From: Bacteroidota bacterium
Lineage (GTDB): Bacteria; Bacteroidota; Bacteroidia; Bacteroidales; JAAUTT01
DNA: 64,000 nt
Direction: 5' to 3'
Assembly: GCA_030706405.1 (NCBI GenBank)
Contig: JAUZOO010000003.1
Location: 124,001 to 188,000 of the forward strand
Position numbers and translations under genes: made by a program. Numbering within the stretch: position 1 is the first letter of the stretch; every line of letters begins with the position of its first letter. This document shows positions 35,535 to 45,732 of the stretch, piece by piece. The notes beneath the pieces were generated by a model that was given only the letters and a program-made list of their open reading frames with translations, did no database searches and was not told where the DNA came from.

Positions 35535-36605
35535 TTAATGCGTTTTGTACGAAATAAGCTGGTCAACATTTTCTAAGGCTTGTATAAAAGAAATCTGACT
35601 TTTATGATCGACAAGCTCCTGGTAAAGATAAATCAGTCTTTTCCTGATATTGTTTTTATCGAATTGCATAATCAGGTTTTGTGAAATTTTCTGGCCATGC
35701 TCATAAAAGGATAAATCGCGAATTAACCTTTTTGTCATATCGATAAACTCGGGAGTGGTATCAGCTCTCAGATAAGCATCTTCATACAATAACGTGTATT
35801 CTTTAATATTTCTGAAAACCACAGGCATACCACAAGCAGCTGCTTCCAGCGGTGCAAGCGGACAGTTTTCCTGGTAGGATGGGAATAATAATAAATCGGA
35901 GGCGGCATAAATAGACGGCATTTTATCTAAATCGACCATACCTATAAACTTTACATTTGCAGCAGCCTTGGCAACCCTTGCATTAATTCGGGCAATGCCT
36001 TCGGTAGCGGCACCAAAAGGTCTGCCTCCGGCCCAAACAAATTTTGCTTCCGGAATAGCTTCGGCGATATCGAGGAAATCCTCAACGCCTTTTCGTCCTT
36101 CTAACTGGCCTACTCCTAATACAATAAAATCAGTATCCGACAAGCCAAGCATTTTACGACCTTCCTTGCTTTTTTCCTCCGTATATTTCCACTTTTCAGT
36201 TAGAACGGGATTGTACATTTTCACAATCCGGGTATCGGCATTCAGGTCTTTAATAGCCTGTTCAACCATTGGCGAAATGGCGATGCAAACATCGGCATAC
36301 GTATAGACTTTTTTAAAATACCATTTAACAAAAGGCATAAATATCTTCCAAAAAGGCAACGATCCCTTAATAGAGTCGGGAATCACATGTACGGTAAGAA
36401 TTCTTCTGCCTTTATATTTTCTTCCTTTCCAAAAATAATAAGGGCCATAGGTGTGGCTATGAAAAACATCACCGGTTCCCTCGCCATTTACAACAACCTC
36501 AACATCGTTTTTCTCTTTCAACAATTCAACAGCCTCAATAAAGGCAGTATGCACTCCATTACCTTTTGTAGTATATGGAGTCTCGGAAACTACATGAACT
36601 TTCAT
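35535..36605 (-). CDS. Family 4 glycosyltransferase (GT-B fold)
   Basis: Enzyme of 356 residues. The start VHVVSETPYTTKGNGVHTAF, the central VLGVGQLEGRKGVEDFLDIA and the donor-site segment SYQENCPLAPLEAAACGMPVV (the E-x7-E motif) are typical of GT4. It resembles lipid glucosyltransferases that decorate diacylglycerol, but the acceptor is not certain. A DedA membrane protein gene lies 18 bases upstream in the same direction, supporting a role in envelope lipid metabolism. Confidence 0.88.
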   Translation of the reverse strand: MKVHVVSETPYTTKGNGVHTAFIEAVELLKEKNDVEVVVNGEGTGDVFHSHTYGPYYFWKGRKYKGRRILTVHVIPDSIKGSLPFWKIFMPFVKWYFKKVYTYADVCIAISPMVEQAIKDLNADTRIVKMYNPVLTEKWKYTEEKSKEGRKMLGLSDTDFIVLGVGQLEGRKGVEDFLDIAEAIPEAKFVWAGGRPFGAATEGIARINARVAKAAANVKFIGMVDLDKMPSIYAASDLLLFPSYQENCPLAPLEAAACGMPVVFRNIKEYTLLYEDAYLRADTTPEFIDMTKRLIRDLSFYEHGQKISQNLIMQFDKNNIRKRLIYLYQELVDHKSQISFIQALENVDQLISYKTH

Positions 36606-36623
36606 CTGATAATCTTTTATATT

Positions 36624-37232
36624 TTACTCTTTTACAGGTTTGCGTTTCATAAAAAAACGAATGGTACTTGTGGCTATAATGGCGATAAAAATCAACAACA
36701 TAAAATATTTAAAGTTGCCGATATTCGGGGCGATATGATTCCAAAACGGCCCCAGCAATCTGCCAGCCATTACATAAACGGTTGCCCATATTGTTGCAGT
36801 AACTATCGCTATTGGTAAAAATATAGCAGGTTTAATTTGAAGCAATCCGGCAATAACAGAAGTGTAGCCACGGATAAACGGAGAAAGTCGTCCGATATAA
36901 ATTCCGGTCAGTCCGTTTTTGGACATTCTGTTTTTCAATTTAAAGATGGCATTTACCGGAATGGGCAACCATCGCGGTTTATGTTGAAGGATATAATTGC
37001 CAAAAAAATAGAATACAGTATGTAAAATGAAAGAGCCTGTAAAATCGGCTAATACAACGGCTAAAACAACCAGCGGGAATTTTAATATACCTGTAAATGA
37101 AAGATACCCCGAAAATAAAAGTACCAGTTCGTTGGGAATGGGATTGGGAGCTCCTGTCTCCTGAAGAAAAACAAGCGCAAAGATTGCAAGGTATCCGTAT
37201 TGTGTGATATATTGAATTAATTCAGGCGGCAT
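36624..37232 (-). CDS. DedA-family membrane protein
   Basis: Protein of 202 residues with several membrane segments. Family landmarks are FLQETGAPNPIPNELVLLFSGYL (about 23-45) and the GRLSPFIRGYTSVIAGLLQI segment (about 118-137), where DedA proteins carry a conserved arginine and glycine. DedA proteins are linked to phospholipid flipping and proton-motive-force homeostasis. It probably forms an operon with the following glycosyltransferase. Confidence 0.9.
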   Translation of the reverse strand: MPPELIQYITQYGYLAIFALVFLQETGAPNPIPNELVLLFSGYLSFTGILKFPLVVLAVVLADFTGSFILHTVFYFFGNYILQHKPRWLPIPVNAIFKLKNRMSKNGLTGIYIGRLSPFIRGYTSVIAGLLQIKPAIFLPIAIVTATIWATVYVMAGRLLGPFWNHIAPNIGNFKYFMLLIFIAIIATSTIRFFMKRKPVKE

Positions 37233-37449
37233 ATTAGTTTTGATTAATTACTAAATAAAAAACACCTACTTATTTTATTTGACTTCCGATTATACAATAA
37301 TGTAAAATTGAGTATTTAATGTTAAGCCGGGATTAACTGAATAATAATCTTTTGCGAAACTTGGCAAAGAATACTTTTTTAATTTCATCGTTATTCTATT
37401 ATCCCCAGGGCAGACGCATTTAGAAATACTAAAGCCTGACAGTTTATAA
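37233..37449. other. AT-rich gap upstream of DedA
   Basis: Nothing recognisable except the expected promoter of the DedA-GT4 pair; it leads directly into the structured repeat. Confidence 0.4.
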
Positions 37450-37771
37450 GTTTTTCATTTCTTTTTGCGCCCAAAAAGAAACGAAACAAAGAAAAAGTCT
37501 GACTGCGGAAACTCATTTCGTCTCGTACCTCGACTTCATTCAAACAGCCCGCAGTCATTATATGGAATTATTGTTTTATCCTTCGGATGCTCTGAATTAA
37601 AATTTATCAAAAATTTAACGTTCAAGGCTGCTTAAGGCTTAAACTAAAAATACCGATGATGGCTGCAAGCTGTTTGAGTGAATTGCGAAGCAATCAGCGA
37701 AGCTAACCCGATAGGCGAAACGAGTTTTTGCAGCCAAAGTTTTTGGTGACTTTTTTCGACAAAAAAGTCAC
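37450..37771. repeat. Structured, non-coding interspersed-type repeat
   Basis: About 320 bases with nested hairpins. CTTTTTG-CGCC-CAAAAAG (37461-37478) marks one end, and GTGACTTTTTT-CGAC-AAAAAAGTCAC (37746-37771, 11-bp arms) marks the other. Between them GGCTGCAA (37661) and TTGCAGCC (37728) enclose a 75-base stem-loop. It contains no ORF. The layout is like repeats I know from many Bacteroidota intergenic regions, possibly a MITE-type element; only one copy is in this window. Confidence 0.6.
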
Positions 37772-37917
37772 AAGACATTAAATAAATACAACTAGTGTGT
37801 TTAAATGCGTTTACCCTTATTATCCCAAACGAATACCTCAGTTTGGGGAAAATGGACTAATATTGCATCCCGGAAAGAAGTTAAGATTCTTGCCGAAAAT
37901 ATTAAAAAAGAGAACAG

Positions 37918-38442
37918 ATGAAACTAAGAGGAAGGATTTTAGGCCATGTCTTGGGGTTAATGGCTTTATTAACATGGGGAGTAAGCAATGTTTCAGCACA
38001 AAACCACGAAGTAAAAACTCAACAATCCGAGACTAATTCGGCTTTGGAGTTGGTAAAAACCGTATTTAACGATGCCACGTCTGTCACTGCCGGAAATACA
38101 CTCTGGCACGTTATTAAAAATGCAAAAGGAACAACACTGGGATATGCCTTATCGAGCCGTCCGTTTACCAAAGATATTATTGGGTACAGAGGTCCAACGC
38201 CCCTTGTCCTTATCCTCGACAACAAGAAACATATCAAAAAGCTATGTCTGCTAGAAAACAATGAAAGTCCGGGATTTATCAGTAAACTTTCTTCTCACGG
38301 ATTTTTAGATTCCTGGAATGGTAAATCGCTCAAAGAAGCTGCTTCCAGCGAAGTTGATGCGGTTTCCGGAGCAACCTTAAGTTCAACAGCTATTAAAAAG
38401 AATGTTTCGATACTTGCTTCACAAGCACTTAAAACAAAATAA
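37918..38442 (+). CDS. Exported FMN-binding domain protein
   Basis: Protein of 174 residues. A signal peptide covers about 1-27 (GLMALLTWGVSNVSA). The FMN-binding domain has ESPGFISKLSSHGFLDSW (about 116-133) and the flavinylation motif SGATLSSTAI (about 152-161), in which a threonine is attached to FMN by the enzyme Ftp. It should carry an electron in the periplasm. Unlike RnfG/NqrC it stands alone, without Rnf, Nqr or a flavin transferase gene nearby. A strong terminator follows. Confidence 0.87.
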   Translation: MKLRGRILGHVLGLMALLTWGVSNVSAQNHEVKTQQSETNSALELVKTVFNDATSVTAGNTLWHVIKNAKGTTLGYALSSRPFTKDIIGYRGPTPLVLILDNKKHIKKLCLLENNESPGFISKLSSHGFLDSWNGKSLKEAASSEVDAVSGATLSSTAIKKNVSILASQALKTK

Positions 38443-38480
38443 TAAATAGATGCATGGCAGAAAATGCCGGATATTTACAA

Positions 38481-38516
38481 TCAGAAAGGGCCGATCATAC
38501 GAACGGCCCTTTCTGA
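38481..38516 (+). terminator. Strong hairpin terminator after the FMN-binding gene
   Basis: TCAGAAAGGGCCG and CGGCCCTTTCTGA form perfect 13-bp arms around a 10-base loop, 38 bases after the stop. It may also serve the converging dioxygenase gene, whose stop is at 38590. Confidence 0.85.
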
Positions 38517-38589
38517 TTTATGGTATAACAAACTATATCTTTATAAACGGTTAAAATTGGTTTAATAAACCGTGGTCGATACTTCGAAC

Positions 38590-39417
38590 TCAGTCAATTT
38601 TGAGAGAGGTCATTGACAGCGACCCTCCAACCAACTTATCGTTAAAAAGAGTAATTTTTTCAGACTCATCTTTCAATGCCAAAGCATAAAGCAATGGCAG
38701 GAAATGATCGGGAGTTGGAACTGCAAGGTTAAATGCCGTTCCCTGAGATTTGTAATTAATCAGGGAAGCATGGTCGCCATTAACAATATACTTCTTCATT
38801 GTTTCGTCCGCTTCAAGGGCCCAATCGTAGCCATATTCAGAAGCATTCAGCTTATCCCATGCCACTTTACCCAGGTTATGGACAATATTTCCGCTTCCCA
38901 AAATTAAAATACCCTGATTACGAAGCGGAGCCAGTTCCTTTGCCAAATCATAATGATATTGGGGTGACTGATAATAGTCCAGACTCATTTGAATGACCGG
39001 AATGTCGGCTTTCGGATAAAGATGTTTAACCACACTCCAGCAACCGTGATCCAGTCCCCATTTTTCATCCAGCCCAACTTGGGTATTGTGAATGTTATCT
39101 TTTATTTCCTTTGCTAATTCCGGGCTCCCGGGAGCAGGATATTGTACATCGAACAATTCTTTGGGAAAACCACCAAAGTCATGGATTGTCATAGGGTTCT
39201 TCATGGCTGTTACCAACGTACCTCTGGTTTCCCAATGTGCCGATATACATAAAATAGCTTTGGGTTTAGGAATGTCTTTGCCAATATTTCTGAATCCTGC
39301 AACAAATTGATTTTCTTCAATGGCATTCATCGGACTGCCATGTCCTAAAAACAGAACAGGCATTTTTTCTGTTTTGTTAAAAGAATCGGTCATTTGATGG
39401 AGATCATTTAAATTCAT
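38590..39417 (-). CDS. ygiD: DODA-type extradiol ring-cleavage dioxygenase
   Basis: Enzyme of 275 residues of the LigB/YgiD branch. Metal-binding and catalytic histidines lie in LFLGHGSPMNAI (about 23-34), ISAHWETRG (about 58-66) and DHGCWSVVKHLYP (about 122-134), with GSGNIVHNLG (about 173-182) following. It opens catechol rings such as DOPA using Fe or Zn in the cytosol; the natural substrate is unknown. The gene stands alone. Confidence 0.88.
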   Translation of the reverse strand: MNLNDLHQMTDSFNKTEKMPVLFLGHGSPMNAIEENQFVAGFRNIGKDIPKPKAILCISAHWETRGTLVTAMKNPMTIHDFGGFPKELFDVQYPAPGSPELAKEIKDNIHNTQVGLDEKWGLDHGCWSVVKHLYPKADIPVIQMSLDYYQSPQYHYDLAKELAPLRNQGILILGSGNIVHNLGKVAWDKLNASEYGYDWALEADETMKKYIVNGDHASLINYKSQGTAFNLAVPTPDHFLPLLYALALKDESEKITLFNDKLVGGSLSMTSLKID

Positions 39418-39492
39418 CGTTATTCGGGTTAAAGGTATTAATGCTAATGATTTTAGCTATAACCAGTCGAGGTTGGCTCTGTTTTTTAAAAT

Positions 39493-40041
39493 TTATGTTC
39501 GAATATAATGTAATTGAACGAGTCCTTTATCAAACTGCCTGGAATCAATCAATCGTAAATTTAGTTCGGGTCTGCCTTTTTTAAATAATGGCACCCCATC
39601 TCCAAGAATAATTGGAATTACAGAAATAACAAACTCATCAATAAGGTTGTCCATAAGCAATTCATGTACAATTTCGGCTCCGCCATCACAGAATATGTTC
39701 TTGCCTTGTTCGCTTTTTAATTTTAAAACCAAGTCTTTTAAGTTTTTGGTATAATATTTAAACGTTCCATAATCAGGTCGCGGGGTTCTTGAAATGATAT
39801 AGACCTCTTTATCAGTGTGCGGGTACTCAAATCCCATGGAAATAACTTTGTCAAATGTCTTCCGTCCAATAATTATCGTGTCTATGGATTTCACAAAGTC
39901 ATTATAGCCATAATCCTGTCCTTCCTGTTCTACAATGGACAAAAAACTAAGGTCGTCATTGGGTTTGGCAATGTAACCATCCAAGCTCATCGCTATATAA
40001 AGAATTAACTTTCGTTTTGCTGTCATCGTATGGGCATCCAT
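39493..40041 (-). CDS. Dihydrofolate-reductase-family protein (RibD C-terminal-like)
   Basis: Protein of 182 residues with the DHFR-like fold: ILYIAMSLDGYIAKPNDDLSFL at the start, IIGRKTFDKVISMGFEYP, NIFCDGGAEIVHELLMDNLIDE for NADPH binding, and a late SVIPIILGDGVPLF strand. It is a member of the YyaP/YwjB-like branch, probably an NAD(P)H-dependent reductase rather than a true DHFR. The ATG at 40026 is an alternative start. Confidence 0.85.
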   Translation of the reverse strand: MDAHTMTAKRKLILYIAMSLDGYIAKPNDDLSFLSIVEQEGQDYGYNDFVKSIDTIIIGRKTFDKVISMGFEYPHTDKEVYIISRTPRPDYGTFKYYTKNLKDLVLKLKSEQGKNIFCDGGAEIVHELLMDNLIDEFVISVIPIILGDGVPLFKKGRPELNLRLIDSRQFDKGLVQLHYIRT

Positions 40042-40055
40042 ATTCTTTACAATTG

Positions 40056-41138
40056 TTATAGACTTTGAATTATCTCAATTTCTTTATTTATAAACATTCC
40101 AAAGGGGGAAAATGCCTTCAGAATTCCATTTTTTGCGGCGTTATTTTGAGGATCAAAAAAGTTAGTTTCCAAAAGCACTTTATCCTTTTTTATTGTTCGT
40201 TTCCAGATGCCGGTAACCTGTCCGTTTATTACAATAGTTGGCCAGAACAGGCCATTATTGGAAACCGCCTTTTTGTGAAATTCAAAAGGCAGGGACGGTG
40301 TTCTGTCTCTATAACTGATAATAAACTCGTCATAAGCAGGCAATAAATGAATCTTATCCTTGTCGGATCCGGAAATAGAAAATGAATTGGTAAACCAATA
40401 TGTTTTATCGTTTATGGTTTCGGAAATAAACCCGGATTTAATCGTTTCCATTGCTTGTTTCGCCTTGCTAACAGATAAACCCGACCACCAAACAAAATCC
40501 TGTAATGTTGCCGGACAATGACTTATAAAATACTTTCGTGCAAGTTCCGCTAAGGCTTCATCCCGTGTTAAGTTTCTTGTTTTAACAACTCTTTCGGGAA
40601 GTAAGGCGTACGTCTGTTTATTGGCTTTTGTTTTTCCGCTACATAATAATCCTTCTATTTCGGCTCGAAGTAAGAGATGTGACGCCCTATTATTATCAAC
40701 GGGAATGCCTGCTTTTACAAATTCGGCGACTAATTCTTCGCGGGTTAAATGATTGCCATCTCTCAATACCTTTTCTATAATTGAATTGCTTTGCTTAAAA
40801 ACAGTTTCGGTAAGACCTAAATCTTTATTTCTCGATTTTGTGATGGTTTTAATTTGTGGAGCTGTCAGGTCTAACATCCAATAAATATCGTCCGATGAAA
40901 CGAAATGCCAGGTAGGTCTTAGTAGATGAGTTCTGATGATTTCACCATTATCGATTGCCGATTCAATTATTGTATCGGTTGAATTGGGTAAGCGAATGCC
41001 AATAGCCCATTTTGACATAGCATAATCTTGGGCCTGCATGGCTCCCATCCAGCCTACAACGTCTTTTGCCGTTTTAAATTTAGACTCTGCAATTTGCTGA
41101 TTAATTAATCGAAGATTTGAAATGTTGCTCAAATTCAT
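40056..41138 (-). CDS. Winged-helix DNA-binding protein (AlkZ-like, HTH_42 family)
   Basis: About 360 residues from the MNLSNISNLRL start; an ATG 18 codons upstream gives an unlikely extension. WMGAMQAQDYAMSKWAIGIRLP, LLRPTWHFVSSDDIYWML and the Q-x-Q-like motif of MQAQDY are features shared with the AlkZ/YcaQ family of DNA glycosylases that unhook interstrand crosslinks. Most environmental members are uncharacterised. It ends 14 bases before the DHFR-like gene, so the two may be an operon. Confidence 0.82.
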   Translation of the reverse strand: MNLSNISNLRLINQQIAESKFKTAKDVVGWMGAMQAQDYAMSKWAIGIRLPNSTDTIIESAIDNGEIIRTHLLRPTWHFVSSDDIYWMLDLTAPQIKTITKSRNKDLGLTETVFKQSNSIIEKVLRDGNHLTREELVAEFVKAGIPVDNNRASHLLLRAEIEGLLCSGKTKANKQTYALLPERVVKTRNLTRDEALAELARKYFISHCPATLQDFVWWSGLSVSKAKQAMETIKSGFISETINDKTYWFTNSFSISGSDKDKIHLLPAYDEFIISYRDRTPSLPFEFHKKAVSNNGLFWPTIVINGQVTGIWKRTIKKDKVLLETNFFDPQNNAAKNGILKAFSPFGMFINKEIEIIQSL

Positions 41139-41385
41139 ACTAAGATGTTGGTTATATATAACAACTAAACAATCACCGTTAAAAATAGTCAATAAAGAGA
41201 ATTCAGATTAATCATTTTTGAAGGTAGGGTAAAAAACTGCTTAATAAAATGGATGAGGTTACTTACGGAGAAGCTAATGTTTTTTTAAACGGCTATGCTT
41301 GTTTGGGTTTATTAAATTTTGCCGGAATGATGTATTTGTACAATGGGTACAATATGAAAAATATATGATTTCTAATTTTAATTTG

Positions 41386-41393
41386 TAATTTTG
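41386..41393 (+). promoter_or_regulatory. Bacteroidota-type -7 element before nifA
   Basis: TAATTTTG matches TAnnTTTG, about 60 bases before the nifA start. It is followed at once by CAGGGGTATG (41394-41403), which is repeated exactly at 41448-41457, where it includes the ribosome site and the ATG. Confidence 0.5.
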
Positions 41394-41454
41394 CAGGGGT
41401 ATGTTATGTATTAATATTAGTTTTTATTTATAAGCATAGATAAATTACAGGGGT

Positions 41455-43038
41455 ATGGCAGAATATTGTAGAAAAACAGGAGAGGATTGTTATGGTGTAC
41501 GGGAATTAAAACTTCTTTTTGAAATCAGTACCTTACTCAATAAGGTAAAACATGATTTAAAAAGCAATTTAGATCCGGTTATCGAACTTTTGGCCAACTA
41601 TTTAACCGCTGAAAAAGTTATTCTCACCATTTTAAACAGGGCCAATAACCAAATATCCATTGAAGTGGCGTGGGGCTTATCCGAGGAGGAACAGAGCCGG
41701 GGTACTTATAAGGTTGGCGAAGGGATTATCGGCAAAGTTGTGGAAACGGGTAAGCCGGTAGTTATTCCCAAGATACAGCAACACGACGGATATCTCAATA
41801 AAACAAAACTGGATTTAAACGGGCGGGATTTATCATTTATATGTGTTCCCATCAGGGAAGAAGACGAAATTGTTGGCACGCTCAGTATTCACAGGACGTA
41901 CAATCAGCACATCACAATAGCAGAAGATGCGCGAATACTTTCGATTGTCGGGTCGATGGTAGCGCAGGCAGTACGTACCCGCCAGGAATATGCCGAGGAA
42001 ATTGGAAAACTGGTAGACGAAAATACCAAATTGCATTCCGAATTAAAGGAACGTATCCGTCCGGCAAACATTATCGGAAACTCCGGGAAAATGCACGCCG
42101 TTTTTGACCTGATTGAACGTGTGGCGCCAACCAATGCAACCGTGCTCATTCGGGGCGAAAGTGGCGTAGGAAAGGAATCTATTGCCGATGCTATCCACTA
42201 TAATAGCTTGCGAAAGAATAAACCCTTCATAAAAGTAAACTGTGCCGCTTTGCCTGATAGTTTGATCGAAAGTGAGCTTTTTGGCCACGAGCGCGGAGCT
42301 TTTACCGGGGCAAACGTAATGCGTAAAGGTCGTTTTGAAGCGGCCGATGGCGGCACTATCTTTCTGGACGAAATTGGAGATCTGCCGGCCTCTACGCAGG
42401 TAAAACTGCTGCGTATACTCCAGGAACGTGAGTTTGAACGGCTCGGAAGTACTAAACCCATAAAAGTTGACGTACGTATTGTTTGTGCCACCAACCGTAA
42501 CCTGGAAGAGTGCATCGAAAAAGGAACTTTCCGCGAAGACCTTTATTACCGAATCAACGTTTTTCCGATTTATATTCCGGCATTACGCGAGCGGCTGAAT
42601 GACATTCCGGCACTTGCCGACCATTTCATTACCAAATTCAACAAAAACCATAACAAAACTATAAAACGAATTTCGGCATCGGCCATCGACATGCTTATGG
42701 TGTACCATTGGCCGGGAAACATCCGGGAGCTGGAAAACTGTATGGAACGAGCTTGCATCCTCAGTTACGATAATGTAATCCGGTCCAGTAACCTTCCGCC
42801 AACACTGCAAACAGCAATCTCATCCAAAACAAAATCGTCCGGAACGCTGGAGGCTGTGGTTGATAAAGTAGAAAAACAAATGATACTGGACACCCTCATC
42901 GGCACACGGGGTAATCTCGTAAAAGCTGCCGAAATTCTCGGTATTACCGAACGAATGATGGGCATCCGCATCAAAAAATATGAAATAGACCCCAAACGAT
43001 ATAAAGTGGATAGAAAAAATGGAAAAACAGCTGCTTAA
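41455..43038 (+). CDS. nifA: NifA-type sigma-54-dependent activator
   Basis: Activator of 527 residues. An N-terminal GAF domain (about 20-175) precedes an AAA+ domain (about 205-440) with Walker A GESGVGKE near 235, the sigma-54 contact loop GAFTGA near 280 and GGTIFLDEIGDLP as Walker B. The Fis-type helix-turn-helix at the C-terminus (GNLVKAAEILGITERMMGIR) binds upstream sites. No Cys cluster of the type found in oxygen-sensitive rhizobial NifA is obvious. It should activate the nifH promoter 2.5 kb downstream. The GNAT gene overlaps its end by 20 bases. Confidence 0.93.
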   Translation: MAEYCRKTGEDCYGVRELKLLFEISTLLNKVKHDLKSNLDPVIELLANYLTAEKVILTILNRANNQISIEVAWGLSEEEQSRGTYKVGEGIIGKVVETGKPVVIPKIQQHDGYLNKTKLDLNGRDLSFICVPIREEDEIVGTLSIHRTYNQHITIAEDARILSIVGSMVAQAVRTRQEYAEEIGKLVDENTKLHSELKERIRPANIIGNSGKMHAVFDLIERVAPTNATVLIRGESGVGKESIADAIHYNSLRKNKPFIKVNCAALPDSLIESELFGHERGAFTGANVMRKGRFEAADGGTIFLDEIGDLPASTQVKLLRILQEREFERLGSTKPIKVDVRIVCATNRNLEECIEKGTFREDLYYRINVFPIYIPALRERLNDIPALADHFITKFNKNHNKTIKRISASAIDMLMVYHWPGNIRELENCMERACILSYDNVIRSSNLPPTLQTAISSKTKSSGTLEAVVDKVEKQMILDTLIGTRGNLVKAAEILGITERMMGIRIKKYEIDPKRYKVDRKNGKTAA

Positions 43039-43510
43039 GACTGACGTTTCGTTTATTTTCTGTGATTATTCAAACGAATATCATTGTAAAAAATTTGCAG
43101 AATTAATAAACCAATACATTGCCGACCCAATGGGCGGAGGTAAGCCTTTAACGCTTTTAGAGCAGCTTCGTTTGGTCGATGGCATGGCAAACCACCCTTC
43201 GGGATTTGTAATGTTTGCCGTAGCCGCCGATGAAATTGTGGGGTTAGTTACATGCTTTATCAACTTCTCCACGTTTAAAGCCAAAGCGTACCTGAATATT
43301 CACGATATTATTGTACGGAAAGAATTTCGTGGGCGAGGTATTGGCCGCAAACTGATGGAAAAATGTATTGATATTGCCAGGGAACGTAAATACTGCAAAG
43401 TGACACTCGAAGTACGCGACGATAATGCCAATGCCCAAAAATTATACAACAGTCTTGGATTTCAGGATACAGAACCGGTTATGCACTTTTGGACAAAAGT
43501 ATTGAATTAA
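43019..43510 (+). CDS. GNAT-family N-acetyltransferase
   Basis: Protein of 163 residues with the GNAT core: FAVAADEIVGLVTCF strand, NIHDIIVRKEFRGRGIGRKLMEKC (acetyl-CoA loop RGRGIG at about 102-107), then EVRDDNANAQKLYNSLGF. It transfers an acetyl group to an unknown amine or protein. The start lies inside the last codons of nifA, so translation is coupled to the activator. This placement between nifA and nifH suggests a nitrogen-related target, which is inference. Confidence 0.9.
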   Translation: MEKQLLKTDVSFIFCDYSNEYHCKKFAELINQYIADPMGGGKPLTLLEQLRLVDGMANHPSGFVMFAVAADEIVGLVTCFINFSTFKAKAYLNIHDIIVRKEFRGRGIGRKLMEKCIDIARERKYCKVTLEVRDDNANAQKLYNSLGFQDTEPVMHFWTKVLN

Positions 43511-43537
43511 AGTAGGGTCAAATACCCCTTCACTTAT

Positions 43538-43590
43538 CACCCGTCATGGTATCTTTTGATAAAGTGCTTTGCCGGGTGGTTTGTTTTTCC
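43538..43590 (+). terminator. Possible terminator after nifA-GNAT
   Basis: CACCCG (43538) and CGGGTG (43573-43578) enclose a loop of about 29 bases, followed by GTTTGTTTTT. The stem is short, so the call is modest. Confidence 0.4.
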
Positions 43591-44847
<1,257 letters not shown>

Positions 44848-44899
44848 ACCAACAACTGCAAACAGTCAAAAATTATTAAACCATTAAAAAACGAACATT

Positions 44900-45226
44900 A
44901 TGTTACTTATCAGAGCAATAGTACGTCCCGAAAAATCTGCCGTAGTATTAAAGGCCTTATTTGAAGCAGGATTTCCTGCAGTTACCAAAATGGCCGTTTT
45001 TGGCCGAGGTAAACAGCGTGGTTTGAAAGTTGGAAATGTTACCTACGATGAGCTTCCTAAAGAGCTTTTGCTAATCGCCATTAAAGATACCGATAAAGAA
45101 TTTGTTATCAGCACTATTATTGAAGCAGCCCGTACCGACGAAAAAGGTGCATTTGGCGACGGTAAAATCTTCATCACCCCTATCGTTGAAACTTACACAA
45201 TCTCAAACGGGATTAAGGAAGCTTAA
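44900..45226 (+). CDS. nifI1: Nitrogen-fixation PII-like regulator NifI1
   Basis: PII-family protein of 108 residues with the NifI1 T-loop FGRGKQRGLKVGNVTYDELPKE (about 34-55) and the GAFGDGKIFI turn (about 83-92). With NifI2 it blocks the MoFe protein under ammonium and is relieved by 2-oxoglutarate, as shown in methanogens. It lies between nifH and nifK, the arrangement found in archaea and anaerobic bacteria. No Shine-Dalgarno is seen. Confidence 0.95.
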   Translation: MLLIRAIVRPEKSAVVLKALFEAGFPAVTKMAVFGRGKQRGLKVGNVTYDELPKELLLIAIKDTDKEFVISTIIEAARTDEKGAFGDGKIFITPIVETYTISNGIKEA

Positions 45227-45246
45227 TTCAATGGGGCAATTATTCA

Positions 45247-45297
45247 ATATGTCAATTCTTCGATAAATACAGCAAAATCATTGGCAAATTGACATAT
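45247..45297 (+). repeat. Inverted repeat between nifI1 and nifI2
   Basis: ATATGTCAATT (45247-45257) and AATTGACATAT (45287-45297) are perfect 11-base arms with a 29-base loop. A related half-sequence, AATTGGCATATTGAC, precedes nifB near 51874. Confidence 0.7.
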
Positions 45298-45339
45298 CGA
45301 CACATTGGCCAGTTGTTAAACATTCAAAATCAACTTAGT

Positions 45340-45717
45340 ATGAAACTTATTCTCGCTATAATCCGCATAGCCAAGATGAACGAAACCAAACAGGTATTAT
45401 CCGATGCAGGATTGCCTTCGTTCACGGCAATGGGTGTTTTGGGACGTGGCCGCGGTCGCGGAGAAGGTCAAAACTTTCAGGAAATTCTGAAAGATCCGGC
45501 CAACCAGGATATCCTCAAAGAAATTACCATGCCAAGGCTCAAATCCAAACGGTTGATCACCCTGGTGGTTACCGACGAAAAGAAAGACCTGGCCGTGGAA
45601 ACGATCATCAAAGTAAATCAATCCGGCAACAGCGGCGACGGTAAAATCTTCGTCATCGAAGCACTCGACTCAATTCGCGTACGTACCGGCGAAGCAGGTG
45701 ATTTAACATTAGACTAA
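45340..45717 (+). CDS. nifI2: Nitrogen-fixation PII-like regulator NifI2
   Basis: About 125 residues from ATG 45340, where the PII fold begins (MKLILAIIRIAKMNETKQVL); the longer frame starts inside the upstream repeat. The loop GVLGRGRGRGEGQNF and the SGNSGDGKIFVIEALDSIRVRTG end are typical of NifI2. It forms a complex with NifI1 that inhibits NifDK when nitrogen is plentiful. nifD follows after 15 bases with a strong ribosome site. Confidence 0.94.
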   Translation: MKLILAIIRIAKMNETKQVLSDAGLPSFTAMGVLGRGRGRGEGQNFQEILKDPANQDILKEITMPRLKSKRLITLVVTDEKKDLAVETIIKVNQSGNSGDGKIFVIEALDSIRVRTGEAGDLTLD

Positions 45718-45732
45718 AAAGAGGAGGTAAAA

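Noticed and set aside
37797..38036. 79-codon ORF overlapping the FMN-binding gene
   Set aside because: It is in another frame of a gene with a clear signal peptide and domain.
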